Below are positions 8,236-17,088 of a stretch of 64,000 nt of DNA, in pieces (the stretch's first letter is position 1; the number at the start of each line of letters is the position of its first letter). The stretch comes from Paramesorhizobium leguminum (GTDB taxonomy: Bacteria > Pseudomonadota > Alphaproteobacteria > Rhizobiales > Rhizobiaceae). Position numbers and translations under genes: made by a program. The notes beneath the pieces are model-generated. The model was not told the DNA's origin, did no database searches, and saw only the letters and a list, made by a program, of their open reading frames with translations. The DNA lies in assembly GCF_003217235.1 (NCBI RefSeq), contig NZ_QJTF01000016.1, forward strand, positions 28,498 through 92,497. The letters run 5' to 3'.

Positions 8236-8743
8236 CTTTTTAAAATCCTCTTTTCCGCCGCCGAACAGGTTTAGCCCTCAAAGCAGCACACGGAACAGTC
8301 GTTGCCTTTGTATGAAGGTTGCCAGCAAATGGTTAACAAAATCTGATTCCGCTTGGCAAGGGAGTTTGGATTTTAATTAAAAATTTGCCGTATTTTGCTG
8401 ATTCACCTCGCAAAATTCCATGCCGGAAATTTTAATTTCCACATTAAGAATCCCGCCTAAGCGATTCAATCGACTCAGTGTTTTCCTGTTGCTGGAAAGC
8501 CACACCGGATTTACCGAGCCTTAAGTCCTAACGCCTATGATTAACGCTGCTCGTAAAAAAAAGGTTACCGAACGGACAAACCTTTAATTTTTTGTTGCGT
8601 TTTGGGGGATCGATTCCGATGCGCGACTGACCGGGCGGCCCGAAAAGGTATTTCGGGCGGATTTTTAAGGGTGGAGCGTCCGCGTCGCGTCAAACAGATG
8701 CGCGGCTGCTTCCCGGGGGATCGGTGTTCAAGGAGTAATGCGT
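8236..8743. promoter_or_regulatory. Divergent ctrA / fliJ-like control region with a GANTC cluster
   Basis: About 500 bases with no gene. It is AT-rich and holds six GANTC sites, the CcrM methylation target, at 8345, 8400, 8448, 8463, 8472 and 8612; three fall within 29 bases. About two would be expected by chance in this length. Several TTAA half-sites occur (8333, 8373, 8377, 8432, 8444, 8541), some followed by C, as in CtrA boxes, but I find no exact TTAA-N7-TTAA. This matches the known methylation- and self-controlled ctrA promoters in outline; exact promoters are not assigned. Confidence 0.6.
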
Positions 8744-9133
8744 ATGAAACCGCGTGAGAGCCTCGTGAGGCTTAAACTGTTCCAGGTGAAGGAAAAGCGT
8801 CGGCAGCTTGGCCAGCTTGATCTGATGATGGGCGAATTCGAGCGCATGGCAAGCGAACTCGACGCGCAAATTCAATCGGAAGAGAAAAAGGCGGGCATCA
8901 CCGATATGTCGCATTTCGCCTATCCGACCTTCGCCAAGGCCGCGCGCCAGCGCCGCGACAATCTTTTCGGGTCAATCCGCGATCTGATAGCGCAGAAGGA
9001 AGCCGCCGAGGCGTCTCTTGCGGAAGCGGAAGCGGAATTGGCCAAGGCGGAAGCGCTGGAGACACGCGACGGCAAGGTTCGCGATACCGAAGAACGGCCG
9101 GCAGCGCCAGACCGGCGCGCGATGATTGGTTGA
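8744..9133 (+). CDS. FliJ-like coiled-coil protein
   Basis: A 129-residue, highly charged, almost wholly helical protein (starting MKPRESLVRLK) with the K/R-rich N-terminus and two coiled-coil arms expected of FliJ, the flagellar export ATPase stalk protein; the low-complexity tail may be disordered. FliJ itself is poorly conserved, so the call rests on pattern, size and the ctrA/sciP neighbourhood. No fliI is adjacent. The ATG at 8744 is preferred to 8738 because AGGAG at 8731-8735 then has proper spacing. Divergent from ctrA, so it may share CtrA control. Confidence 0.65.
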   Translation: MKPRESLVRLKLFQVKEKRRQLGQLDLMMGEFERMASELDAQIQSEEKKAGITDMSHFAYPTFAKAARQRRDNLFGSIRDLIAQKEAAEASLAEAEAELAKAEALETRDGKVRDTEERPAAPDRRAMIG

Positions 9134-9141
9134 GGCGCTCT

Positions 9142-9320
9142 TTCTCCTTCCCCCTTGCGGGGTAGGTGCCCGCGGAGCGGGCGGATGGGGGTGGTGACGT
9201 TTGCGCTTTTTCTGGAGACAATGGCGTAAACGTCACCACCCCCACCCGACCCGGAGCCTGTCCTGGGCTTGCCAAAGGCAAGACCCGGGAGGCCACCCTC
9301 CCCGCAAGGGGGAGGGAAGG
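9142..9320. repeat. Repeat family A, copy 1 (interrupted)
   Basis: Inverted element with outer arms CTCCTTCCCCCTTGCGGGG and CCCCGCAAGGGGGAGGGAAG, and inner arms GGGTGGTGACGTTTGCG / CGTAAACGTCACCACCC. The same arms recur near 34780, 52084 and 54319. This copy has extra bases (ACCCGGAGCCTGTCCTGGGC...) in the right half, not seen in the others. Confidence 0.85.
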
Positions 9321-9329
9321 CGCATACCA

Positions 9330-9626
9330 TCACCGCTCCTGAATCACGTCATTCCAATCGGGATGGCGCTGGGCCTGGGCGCGCACGAAGGGGCAGAGCG
9401 GCACGATCTTCCAGCCACCCCGACGTGCGTCTTCCACCGCGTGGTGCGTTAGCGCCACGCCAACACCCTGGCCGCGCAACGCATCGGGAACGCCGGTGTG
9501 GTCCACGATGATGAGCCCGGGATTGACCCGCGAAAAAGTCATCTCCGCCCTATGGCCGCCGATTTCCGCGACATAACGGCCGCCGCTGCCGGTTTCCTCT
9601 TTACGGATCGTCATCTTTTCACTCAC
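9330..9626 (-). CDS. Small GNAT-like N-acetyltransferase (COG2388 type)
   Basis: A 98-residue minimal acetyltransferase fold. VDHTGVPDALRGQGVG carries the acetyl-CoA pyrophosphate loop (RGQGVG), and the C-terminal IVPLCPFVRAQAQRHPDW matches the YjdJ/COG2388 signature. Substrate is unknown. The start is a GTG at 9626 preceded by GGGAGG with correct spacing. Its stop lies directly beside repeat A1. Confidence 0.8.
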   Translation of the reverse strand: MSEKMTIRKEETGSGGRYVAEIGGHRAEMTFSRVNPGLIIVDHTGVPDALRGQGVGVALTHHAVEDARRGGWKIVPLCPFVRAQAQRHPDWNDVIQER

Positions 9627-9723
9627 GGCGGCCTCCCATTTTTGGTTTCTTGTACGTAAGGTCCGGACGGAAAGCCCGGCTCCCGCTTTTTCTGGACTTG
9701 CTTGAATAAACTAACGCGCAAAC

Positions 9724-9754
9724 CAAAAATGGCCAGCCCCAAGGGGCCGGCCAT
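9724..9754 (-). terminator. Rho-independent terminator downstream of sciP
   Basis: On the minus strand a 12-base stem (ATGGCCGGCCCC / GGGGCTGGCCAT, one mismatch) followed by a run of Ts. A weaker hairpin (CGTGCGT / ACGCACG, ~9845-9862) lies closer to the sciP stop. Confidence 0.75.
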
Positions 9755-9868
9755 CCGGTAATTGTTGAAGTTGTTCAATGGCTAGATAATCATCGATATT
9801 GCCTGATCACTGCGTAAATCATGCAGCAATCCAAAAGTGTTCGTGCGTCCGATTGAACGCACGGCGCT

Positions 9869-10144
9869 CTAATGGCGATATTGCTGAATACGGGTCGTCC
9901 GAAGACCTGCGAGACCATGCTCGTCGATCGAGGACTGCCAGGACAGAAATTCCTCCACCGTCAACGTATAGCGCTGACATGCTTCCTCAAGGCTGAGGAG
10001 GCCGCCGCGCACGGCAGCGACAACCTCCGCCTTGCGGCGAATGACCCAGCGCCGCGTGTTGGCGGGCGGAAGATCGGCAATGGTCAGCGGACTGCCATCA
10101 GGGCCGATAACATATTTGACTCGTGGTCTTACCAGATCGGTCAT
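9869..10144 (-). CDS. sciP: SciP, CtrA inhibitory protein (DUF1153)
   Basis: A 91-residue protein that matches SciP/DUF1153: N-terminal strand VKYVIGPDGSPLTIADLPP, then the helix-turn-helix RRWVIRRKAEVVAAVRGGLLSLEEACQRYTL with a conserved EFLSWQ end. In Caulobacter SciP binds CtrA or its promoters and blocks CtrA-activated transcription in G1. It sits less than 2 kb from ctrA on the same strand with its own terminator. The 330 bases upstream (10145-10474) hold only its promoter region, a family D repeat and the mnmA leader. Confidence 0.93.
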   Translation of the reverse strand: MTDLVRPRVKYVIGPDGSPLTIADLPPANTRRWVIRRKAEVVAAVRGGLLSLEEACQRYTLTVEEFLSWQSSIDEHGLAGLRTTRIQQYRH

Positions 10145-10383
10145 TGTACTCTCTACACAACACTCAAGGACCTAATCGCAGTTCACGATAATGACACAGC
10201 TTTAAAATTTGCCTAAGCTGCTGGTAATACACTGGTAACGAAACGTGCTCCTGGTTTTAATATTTTTTTATTCAATTTCAGCATGTTAGCCAAAAATGCC
10301 CGTCTGGTCACAAATCAAGGCGGCGTCTTGGCAAACAGGTGCCATTCGGCTTATATAAGAGGCAGAAAAAAGTCTTGTGTAGC

Positions 10384-10426
10384 GCGTGATCTTGTCCGAA
10401 AAGTCTGCAACTTTTTGGGATCATGC
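10384..10426. repeat. Repeat family D, copy 1 (Rhizobiales palindrome)
   Basis: GCGTGATCTTGTCCGAAAAG, then TCTGCAAC, then TTTTTGGGATCATGC: an imperfect palindrome in the sciP-mnmA gap. Copies D2 (20141), D3 (42245) and a shortened D4 (61368) occur in this window. The GATC...TTGTCCGAAAA core is a known dispersed element in Rhizobiales genomes. Confidence 0.85.
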
Positions 10427-10474
10427 TCTTTTCTCAATAAAAAATGGGCGCTTGCCCAAAGCTGAGATCCGCTC

Positions 10475-11668
10475 ATGATGTTGAACAGCCTCGATCTGCC
10501 GGGAAAGCCGGAAGACACCCGCATCGTCGTCGCCATGTCGGGCGGGGTCGATTCGTCCGTTGTGGCGGGAATACTGAAGCGCGAAGGCTATGATGTTGTC
10601 GGCGTGACGCTGCAGCTCTACGATCATGGCGCGTCGGTGCATCGCGCCGGTTCGTGCTGCGCGGGGCAGGATATCGAGGATGCGCGCCGCGTCTGCGAAG
10701 CCTTGAGCATTCCGCATTATGTGCTCGATTATGAGGCGCGCTTCCGCGAGGCGGTGATCGATCCCTTCGCCAACAGCTATGTCAGCGGCGAGACGCCGAT
10801 CCCTTGCGTTTCCTGCAACCAGACGGTCAAGTTTGCCGACCTTCTGCAGACGGCGCAGGATCTGGGCGCGGCGGCGCTCGCCACCGGGCACTATATTCGC
10901 AGCCATGCCAATGGCGCGCATCGTTCGCTTTATCGCCCGGTCGATACGGATCGCGACCAGAGCTATTTCCTGTTCGCGACCACGCAGGAGCAGATCGATT
11001 ACTTACGTTTCCCGCTCGGTCATCTGCCGAAGGCGCAGGTGCGGGAGATGGCCGAGGAAATGGGGCTCGTCGTCGCCAAGAAGCAGGACAGTCAGGACAT
11101 CTGCTTCGTTCCGCAGGGAAAGTATTCCGACATCATCGCCAAGCTGAAGCCGGAAGCGGCCAATCCCGGCGAGATCGTCCATATGGATGGGCGGGTGCTG
11201 GGCCATCACGAGGGCATTGTTCATTACACGATCGGCCAGCGCCGTGGTATCGGCGTGGCAACTGGCGATCCGCTCTATGTGGTGCATCTCGATGCTGCGC
11301 AGGCGCGCGTGATTGTAGGTCCGCGCGAGGCGCTGGAGACGCACAAGGTCTATCTCCGCAAGGTCAACTGGCTCGGCGACGGCGCGCTCGAAGATATTCC
11401 GGAATCCGGCTTCGAAGTCTATGCGAAAGTCCGCTCCACCCGGCCGCCGCGTCCGGCGGTGCTGCACCACGCTAATGGCGAGACCTGGGTCGAACTGGTC
11501 GATGGCGAAAGCGGTATCGCGCCGGGACAGGCCTGTGTGCTTTATTCCGACGACAGCAACACCGCGCGCGTTTTCGGCGGTGGCTTTATTGGACGGTCGG
11601 AACGCTCCCGGCAGGCGGAAGAGATGCTACGCCGCCTGGCCCAGGCGCCAAACGCATCCGCGGCTTGA
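10475..11668 (+). CDS. mnmA: tRNA 2-thiouridylase MnmA
   Basis: A 397-residue enzyme that activates and thiolates U34 of Glu, Gln and Lys tRNAs using sulfur relayed by the IscS pathway. It shows the PP-loop SGGVDSS at 22-28, a cysteine motif PCVSCNQ (C114 aligns with E. coli C102) and the catalytic Cys C210 in QDSQDICF. The three domains (PPase, central beta, C-terminal beta-barrel) are full length. A start at 10478 is equally possible. The next gene, on the other strand, is an RNA methyltransferase whose stop is six bases away. Confidence 0.95.
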   Translation: MMLNSLDLPGKPEDTRIVVAMSGGVDSSVVAGILKREGYDVVGVTLQLYDHGASVHRAGSCCAGQDIEDARRVCEALSIPHYVLDYEARFREAVIDPFANSYVSGETPIPCVSCNQTVKFADLLQTAQDLGAAALATGHYIRSHANGAHRSLYRPVDTDRDQSYFLFATTQEQIDYLRFPLGHLPKAQVREMAEEMGLVVAKKQDSQDICFVPQGKYSDIIAKLKPEAANPGEIVHMDGRVLGHHEGIVHYTIGQRRGIGVATGDPLYVVHLDAAQARVIVGPREALETHKVYLRKVNWLGDGALEDIPESGFEVYAKVRSTRPPRPAVLHHANGETWVELVDGESGIAPGQACVLYSDDSNTARVFGGGFIGRSERSRQAEEMLRRLAQAPNASAA

Positions 11669-11674
11669 TCTCAT

Positions 11675-12511
11675 TCACGAAAACCGGCTGAAACGCGAGA
11701 GTGCGATGCCGGATGCGGTGGCGACGTTCAGGCTGTCGAAATCCCGTGACATTGGAATGCGCGCGGTGTTGAGCCGATCGAGCAGCGGTTTCGGCAGGCC
11801 TTCGCCTTCGGTGCCGAATAGAAGCGCCAGCCGGGGGGCAGGCGAGGCTTCGTAGATGCTCTGCGTGCCGGAAGGGCTGAGCGCCAGCAGGTTGAAGCCT
11901 TCCTGGCTGAGCGAAGCCAGAACGTCCTCGATCGAGCCATGCCGGGCATAGGGGACTTTAAGCGTCGCGCCGACGGAAACGCGGATGGCCTTGCGATAGA
12001 GCGGATCGCAACAGGTTTCGTCCATCAGCACGCAGTCTGCCTCGAAGGCGGCGGCGTTGCGAAAGATCGAGCCGACATTGTCGTGATTGGAAATGCCGCA
12101 GAGCACGGCGACGAGCGCCCGCTCCGGCAAGCCGGCGAGCAATTCGGCGGACGAGGGAATCGCCTTGCGCCGGCCGATCGCCAATATGCCGCGATGGACG
12201 TGGAAGCCGGAAATTTCATCCATTGTCGCTTGCGAGACGCGATAGACGGGAAGCTCCTCCGGGCAAAGGCGCAATTGCGCTTCGAGGCCGCTAAGCCGAT
12301 TGTCCAGAACGAGAATCGATTCTGCTTCGAATCGGGCAGATGAAAGGAGCACGTTGAGGACAACTTTGCCTTCGGCGACAAAACGCTGAGTGCGTCCCAC
12401 CAGGTCCCTCTCGCGAATATCGCGATAGGGCGCAAGGCGTGGATCATCTGCATGCTCAATTTTCACAACACGCGCCTTGGGGCGAGCGTTCTTCGCTATA
12501 TCGGAGGTCAT
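11675..12511 (-). CDS. TrmH/SpoU-family RNA 2'-O-methyltransferase
   Basis: A 278-residue SPOUT enzyme. Residues ~1-110 form the substrate-binding L30e-like part; the knot has all three motifs: NHDNVGSIFRNAAAF (motif 1), LLFGTEGEGLP (motif 2), and IPMSRDFDSLNVATASGIAL-like motif 3 near the end. It should use SAM to methylate a ribose in tRNA or rRNA; the exact target cannot be read from sequence. It ends head to tail against mnmA. Confidence 0.88.
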   Translation of the reverse strand: MTSDIAKNARPKARVVKIEHADDPRLAPYRDIRERDLVGRTQRFVAEGKVVLNVLLSSARFEAESILVLDNRLSGLEAQLRLCPEELPVYRVSQATMDEISGFHVHRGILAIGRRKAIPSSAELLAGLPERALVAVLCGISNHDNVGSIFRNAAAFEADCVLMDETCCDPLYRKAIRVSVGATLKVPYARHGSIEDVLASLSQEGFNLLALSPSGTQSIYEASPAPRLALLFGTEGEGLPKPLLDRLNTARIPMSRDFDSLNVATASGIALSRFSRFS

Positions 12512-12541
12512 TCCCGCCTGTGTTTCCTCAAGCTCGGTATC

Positions 12542-12877
12542 TTACTGCCGAGTCGGTTCGGCCGCGGATCTCGAGTTCATATAGAGGCTGTCTAGCGTGG
12601 CAAGCATAAGCTCGATGCGTTGTGACGATACGACGTAATATATCGTCTGCGCATCGCGGCGCGTCGTGACCAGATTGAGCGCGCGCAGTTTTGCCAGATG
12701 CTGGGAAAGGGCGGACTGACTGAGATTGACGGTCTTGGCCAGATTGCCCACCGACATCTCGTTTTTCAGTAGTTCGCATAAGATCAACAAACGCTTGTTA
12801 TTGGCCAGGGCCGACAAAAAACCCGCAGCCTGATCCGCGTTTGCAACTAAATCCGTGTAATATTTTTCAGATCTCAT
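12542..12877 (-). CDS. ArsR-family winged-helix regulator, NolR-like
   Basis: A 111-residue HTH protein. The recognition segment LSQSALSQHLAKLRALNLV followed by TRRDAQTIYYVV matches rhizobial NolR closely; no metal-binding Cys motif of ArsR/SmtB is present (the single Cys near ILCELL is not in an ELCVC box). NolR-like proteins are global regulators of symbiosis, growth and exopolysaccharide genes. It starts 623 bases before dppA, divergently, so it may act on that region, but no NolR box was assigned. Confidence 0.83.
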   Translation of the reverse strand: MRSEKYYTDLVANADQAAGFLSALANNKRLLILCELLKNEMSVGNLAKTVNLSQSALSQHLAKLRALNLVTTRRDAQTIYYVVSSQRIELMLATLDSLYMNSRSAAEPTRQ

Positions 12878-13500
12878 AAAGCCGTCCTACCCCCGTATGA
12901 CTGCATGAAGTGTTGCCTGATAGCGATTGTCACCAAAGTCAGTATACAACTATCGATAGAATTTTTCGTTGCAAGGCCTTAGTGCGAGATATCCCAAGAA
13001 TTTAATCACTCTTTATTGCGGTTGCCCGATGCATCCTCATTCCTCCCATTGGATCCTCTCTTACATCTTATAAGACAAAACTGTATCATGATACAATCAC
13101 CTTTTAAATAGAACTTTGTGATTTCGAACGAAAAATCTTAACAGTTTAAGTAATTTTAAGATTTACCTGTTTTTAACATGGTATTGTATCGGTTCATACT
13201 TCGTTAAAAATAAAGGCGTCGCGGGCAAGTGTTGGGGGAGCAGAGGTTTTTCGGTTGCATCGCCATGTTGCAGCCCGGGTTTTGTTTATGCGGGTGACGC
13301 TTTTCGATCGTCGAAAATTGCAATTTTTCTCCTCCAGCCGGATTGCTGGAAATTTTTTCCACAGCTTGCCCTTACGTTAACTACAAAATTGTCACTTTGT
13401 TTCAATAATTAGGCTTGCAAAGAGTCGCGTCAGGCGCTTCCATGAGGCCAAGCTGTGGGCAAGGGGTGTCCACGGCAGGAGTACCTCTTGGAGGCGGAAG
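12878..13500. promoter_or_regulatory. AT-rich control region upstream of dppA with a perfect palindrome
   Basis: 623 bases without a gene. A 14-base perfect palindrome, TGTATCATGATACA, lies at 13082-13095 with a further TGTATC half-site at 13185-13190. This resembles operator DNA for a GntR- or similar family dimer. The region from 12990 to 13230 is AT-rich with runs of TTTTAA. The dppA ribosome site GGAGG is at 13490-13494. Confidence 0.5.
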
Positions 13501-15096
13501 ATGAAAACTTACAAAAAAATACTGGCCGCAACGGCGCTTTCCCTGCTGATGGCCGGAAGCGCTTCGGCTAAAACTTTTATCTATTGCTCGCCGGCTTCGC
13601 CGGAAGGCTTCGATCCGGCGGCTTATACCGGCGGTGACACGTTCGATGCGTCGGCGCATCCGGTCTACAACCGCCTTGCCGAATTCGAGAACGGAACGAC
13701 CAAGGTCGTGCCGGGTCTCGCGGAAAGCTGGGATGTTTCGAAGGACGGTCTGGAATATACCTTCCACCTGCGCAAGGGCGTGAAGTTCCATTCGAGCGAC
13801 CAGTTCACGCCGACCCGCGATTTCAATGCGGATGACGTGATCTTCTCCTTCGATCGCATGCGCAACAAGGACAATCCCTGGCATGCCTATACCGCCGGGA
13901 TCGCCTACGAATATTTCGACAGCATGGAAATGGGCACGCTGATCAAGGATATCGTCAAGGTTGACGATAATACGGTCAAGTTCGTGCTGACCCGTCCCGA
14001 AGCGCCGTTCCTGGCGAATATTTCGATGCCGTTCGCTTCGATCCTTTCGAAGGAATATACCGACAAGCTGGCAGCCGCCGGCAAGAAGGACCAGCTCAAC
14101 CAGTTCCCGGTGGGTACCGGTCCGTTCTCCTTCGTCGCCTACCAGAAGGACGCCGTCGTTCGCTTCAAGGCAAACGACAACTATTGGGGCGGACGTCCGA
14201 AGATCGACGATCTGGTTTTTGCAATCACCACCGATGCCGCCGTTCGCGCGGAGAAGCTCAAGGCCGGTGAGTGCCAGCTGATGTCCTATCCTGCTCCGGC
14301 GGACATCAAGGGTTTGCAGGGCGAGCCCAATCTGAAGGTCGATGAGCAGGCAGGCCTGAACGTCGCTTATTTCGCCTACAACACGCTGAAGGCGCCATAC
14401 GACAAGCCGGAAGTGCGCAAGGCGCTCAACATGGCGATCAACAAGCAGGCGATCATCGATGCCGTGTTCCAGGGTTCCGGCCAGGTTGCCAAGAACCCGA
14501 TCCCGCCGACAATGTGGGGCTATAATGACGCGGTGAAGGACGATCCGTACGATCCGGAAGCAGCCAAGAAGGCGCTCGAAGCTGCCGGCGTGAAGGATCT
14601 CAAGATGAAGCTCTGGGCGATGCCCGTGAGCCGTCCGTACATGCCGAATGCGCGCCGCGCCGCGGAACTGATGCAGTCGGATTTCGCCAAGGTTGGGGTC
14701 AACGCTGAAATCGTGTCGATGGAATGGGGTGAATACCTCAAGAAATCCTCCGACAAGGACCGTGACGGCAACGTCATCATGGGTTGGACCGGCGACAATG
14801 GCGATCCGGACAACTTCCTCGGCACGCTTCTGGGCTGCGCCGGCGTGGGCAACAACAACCGCGCGCAATGGTGCTACAAGCCGTTCGACGATCTGATCCA
14901 GAAGGCGAAGATCACGTCCGATCAGGCCGAACGCGCCAAGCTTTATGAAGAGGCGCAGGTCATCTTCAAGGAGCAGGCACCCTGGGCGACTCTGGCGCAC
15001 TCGACGGTTTTCGTGCCGATGTCCGCCAAGGTAACGGGCTTCAAGCAGAGCCCGCTCGGCGACTATCGCTTCGACGGCGTCGACATTTCTGAATAA
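13501..15096 (+). CDS. dppA: Dipeptide/oligopeptide ABC transporter substrate-binding protein
   Basis: A 531-residue SBP_bac_5 family protein. A clear Sec signal peptide (MKTYKK basic, hydrophobic [11 protein letters not shown] cleavage before KTFIYC) directs it to the periplasm. The mature part has the family landmarks YNRLAEFE...[17 protein letters not shown] and the NxGDPDNFL segment near residue 440. It captures di- or oligopeptides (heme and ALA are other known DppA ligands). It heads a dppABCDF operon; a strong hairpin after its stop likely keeps its mRNA more abundant than the rest. Confidence 0.93.
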   Translation: MKTYKKILAATALSLLMAGSASAKTFIYCSPASPEGFDPAAYTGGDTFDASAHPVYNRLAEFENGTTKVVPGLAESWDVSKDGLEYTFHLRKGVKFHSSDQFTPTRDFNADDVIFSFDRMRNKDNPWHAYTAGIAYEYFDSMEMGTLIKDIVKVDDNTVKFVLTRPEAPFLANISMPFASILSKEYTDKLAAAGKKDQLNQFPVGTGPFSFVAYQKDAVVRFKANDNYWGGRPKIDDLVFAITTDAAVRAEKLKAGECQLMSYPAPADIKGLQGEPNLKVDEQAGLNVAYFAYNTLKAPYDKPEVRKALNMAINKQAIIDAVFQGSGQVAKNPIPPTMWGYNDAVKDDPYDPEAAKKALEAAGVKDLKMKLWAMPVSRPYMPNARRAAELMQSDFAKVGVNAEIVSMEWGEYLKKSSDKDRDGNVIMGWTGDNGDPDNFLGTLLGCAGVGNNNRAQWCYKPFDDLIQKAKITSDQAERAKLYEEAQVIFKEQAPWATLAHSTVFVPMSAKVTGFKQSPLGDYRFDGVDISE

Positions 15097-15114
15097 TATC
15101 TGGTAAAGAAGCGG

Positions 15115-15146
15115 CCGGGCGCGGGACGGAAATGTCCCGCGCCCGG
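15115..15146 (+). promoter_or_regulatory. Intercistronic stem-loop between dppA and dppB
   Basis: Perfect 13-base stem (CCGGGCGCGGGAC / GTCCCGCGCCCGG) with loop GGAAAT, followed by TTGGAG, the dppB ribosome site, rather than a T-run. It is more a processing or stability element, typical after binding-protein genes, than a full terminator. Confidence 0.8.
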
Positions 15147-15160
15147 TTGGAGTTTTGTAC

Positions 15161-16168
15161 ATGTTGCGTTTCATACTTAGAAAACTGGCCTATCTGGTCC
15201 CGACCTTCATCGGCATCACCATCGTCGCCTTCGGCTTCGTCCGCGTGCTGCCGGGCGATCCGGTCCTCCTGATGGCGGGCGAACGGGGCGTCAGTCCTGA
15301 ACGGCATGCCCAGCTGATGGCCCAATTGGGCTTCGACCGTCCGATCTGGGAGCAGTATCTCCATTATCTTTGGGGGCTCATGCATGGTGATTTCGGCACT
15401 TCGCTGATCACCACGCGACCGGTTCTCCAGGAATTCATGACGCTGTTTCCGGCCACGCTCGAACTCGGCCTCTGCGCGATCGTGCTGGCAGTTCTTATCG
15501 GCGTTCCGGCGGGTGTGCTGGCCGCGGTGAAGCGCGGTTCGTGGTTCGACCAGCTATCGATGGGGACGGCGCTTGTCGGCTACTCCATGCCGATCTTCTG
15601 GTGGGGCCTGCTGCTGATCATCCTGTTTTCGGGCATCCTGGGATGGACGCCGGTTTCCGGTCGCATCTCGCTTCTCTATTACTTCCCGTCCGTTACCGGC
15701 TTCATGCTGATCGACAGTCTGCTCTCCGGGCAAAAAGGCGCGTTCGCCTCCGCTGTGTCGCATCTGGTGCTGCCGACCATCGTACTGGCGACTATTCCGC
15801 TTGCCGTCATCGCGCGGCAGACGCGCTCGGCCATGCTGGAAGTGCTGGGCGAGGATTATGTGCGCACCGCGCGGGCCAAGGGCCTTCCGGTCCGTCGCGT
15901 CGTCGGGCTTCATGCGCTTCGCAATGCGATGATCCCGGTCATTACCACCATCGGCCTGCAGATCGGCGTATTGATGGCGGGCGCGATCCTGACCGAGACC
16001 ATCTTTTCCTGGCCCGGCATCGGCAAATGGATGATCGATTCGATTTTCCGGCGGGATTATCCCGCGGTGCAAGGCGGCCTGCTTCTGATCGCCGGGCTGG
16101 TGATGATCGTCAATCTGGTCGTCGATCTGCTTTACGGTCTGATCAATCCGCGCATCCGGCACAATTGA
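15161..16168 (+). CDS. dppB: Dipeptide ABC transporter permease DppB
   Basis: A 335-residue inner-membrane permease with six hydrophobic segments, the first at residues ~9-30. The EAA loop for ATPase contact reads EDYVRTARAKGLP near residue 230. It pairs with DppC to form the channel. I choose ATG 15161, nine bases after TTGGAG, over a TTG at 15155. Confidence 0.93.
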   Translation: MLRFILRKLAYLVPTFIGITIVAFGFVRVLPGDPVLLMAGERGVSPERHAQLMAQLGFDRPIWEQYLHYLWGLMHGDFGTSLITTRPVLQEFMTLFPATLELGLCAIVLAVLIGVPAGVLAAVKRGSWFDQLSMGTALVGYSMPIFWWGLLLIILFSGILGWTPVSGRISLLYYFPSVTGFMLIDSLLSGQKGAFASAVSHLVLPTIVLATIPLAVIARQTRSAMLEVLGEDYVRTARAKGLPVRRVVGLHALRNAMIPVITTIGLQIGVLMAGAILTETIFSWPGIGKWMIDSIFRRDYPAVQGGLLLIAGLVMIVNLVVDLLYGLINPRIRHN

Positions 16169-16175
16169 GGTTTCC

Positions 16176-17084
16176 ATGAGCAACGCAACGCTTCCCGCAC
16201 CGATTTCTTCCGGCGCGATGCGCCGCCGGGCGCTGGCGGATTTCTGGTTCTATTTCAGCGAAAACCGCGGCGCGGTGATCGGATTCTGGATATTCCTGGC
16301 GCTTGTCGTGGTGGCGCTGTTCGCGCCGCTGCTGGCGCCGCATGACCCCACCCAGCAATTCCGTGACGCGCTTCTGGTTCCGCCTTTCTGGCAGGAGGGC
16401 GGCCGGTCCGAGTTCCTTCTGGGCACCGACGCCATCGGTCGTGACATCCTTTCGCGGCTGATTTACGGCGCGCAATATTCGCTGTTCATCGGCGTGGTCG
16501 TGGTTTCTATCGCGCTGGTTGGCGGTATCATCATCGGCCTCATCGCCGGCTTCTTCGGCGGGTGGATCGATACGGTGATCATGCGCGTCATGGACGTCAT
16601 CCTCGCGTTTCCCTCGCTGCTTCTGGCGCTTGTTCTCGTCGCGGTTCTCGGACCGGGGCTGGTCAATGCGATGATCGCCATCGCGCTTGTTCTCCAGCCA
16701 CACTTCGCCCGTCTGACGCGGGCGGCGGTGATGTCCGAAAAAAACCGCGAATATGTCATCGCGGCGCGGCTTGCCGGGGCAGGGCGGCTGCGGCTGATGT
16801 TCAAGACGATCCTGCCGAACTGTCTCGCGCCGCTGATCGTGCAAGGGACGTTGTCGTTCTCCAATGCGATCCTCGACGCCGCGGCGCTGGGCTTCCTCGG
16901 CATGGGCGCGCAGCCGCCGACACCGGAATGGGGCACCATGCTGGCCGAGGCGCGCGAATTCATCCTGCGCGCCTGGTGGGTCGTGACCTTCCCGGGCCTT
17001 GCGATCCTGATCACGGTTCTCGCCATCAATCTGGCCGGCGACGGCCTGCGTGACGCGCTCGATCCCAAGCTGAAGAGGAGCTGA
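16176..17084 (+). CDS. dppC: Dipeptide ABC transporter permease DppC
   Basis: A 302-residue permease with an OppC_N segment around residues 20-65 and a BPD_transp_1 domain with five to six helices; the EAA-like loop is REYVIAARLAGAGRLRL. It partners DppB. It begins seven bases after the dppB stop and runs straight into dppD, as one operon. Confidence 0.93.
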   Translation: MSNATLPAPISSGAMRRRALADFWFYFSENRGAVIGFWIFLALVVVALFAPLLAPHDPTQQFRDALLVPPFWQEGGRSEFLLGTDAIGRDILSRLIYGAQYSLFIGVVVVSIALVGGIIIGLIAGFFGGWIDTVIMRVMDVILAFPSLLLALVLVAVLGPGLVNAMIAIALVLQPHFARLTRAAVMSEKNREYVIAARLAGAGRLRLMFKTILPNCLAPLIVQGTLSFSNAILDAAALGFLGMGAQPPTPEWGTMLAEAREFILRAWWVVTFPGLAILITVLAINLAGDGLRDALDPKLKRS

Positions 17085-17088
17085 CAAG

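Noticed and set aside
8432..8447. CtrA box TTAA-N7-TTAA upstream of ctrA
   Set aside because: Spacing is eight, not seven; kept only as half-sites.
13402..15174. Long minus-strand frame opposite dppA
   Set aside because: Shadow of the codon pattern of dppA in GC-rich DNA; its protein is low in complexity and matches no family.
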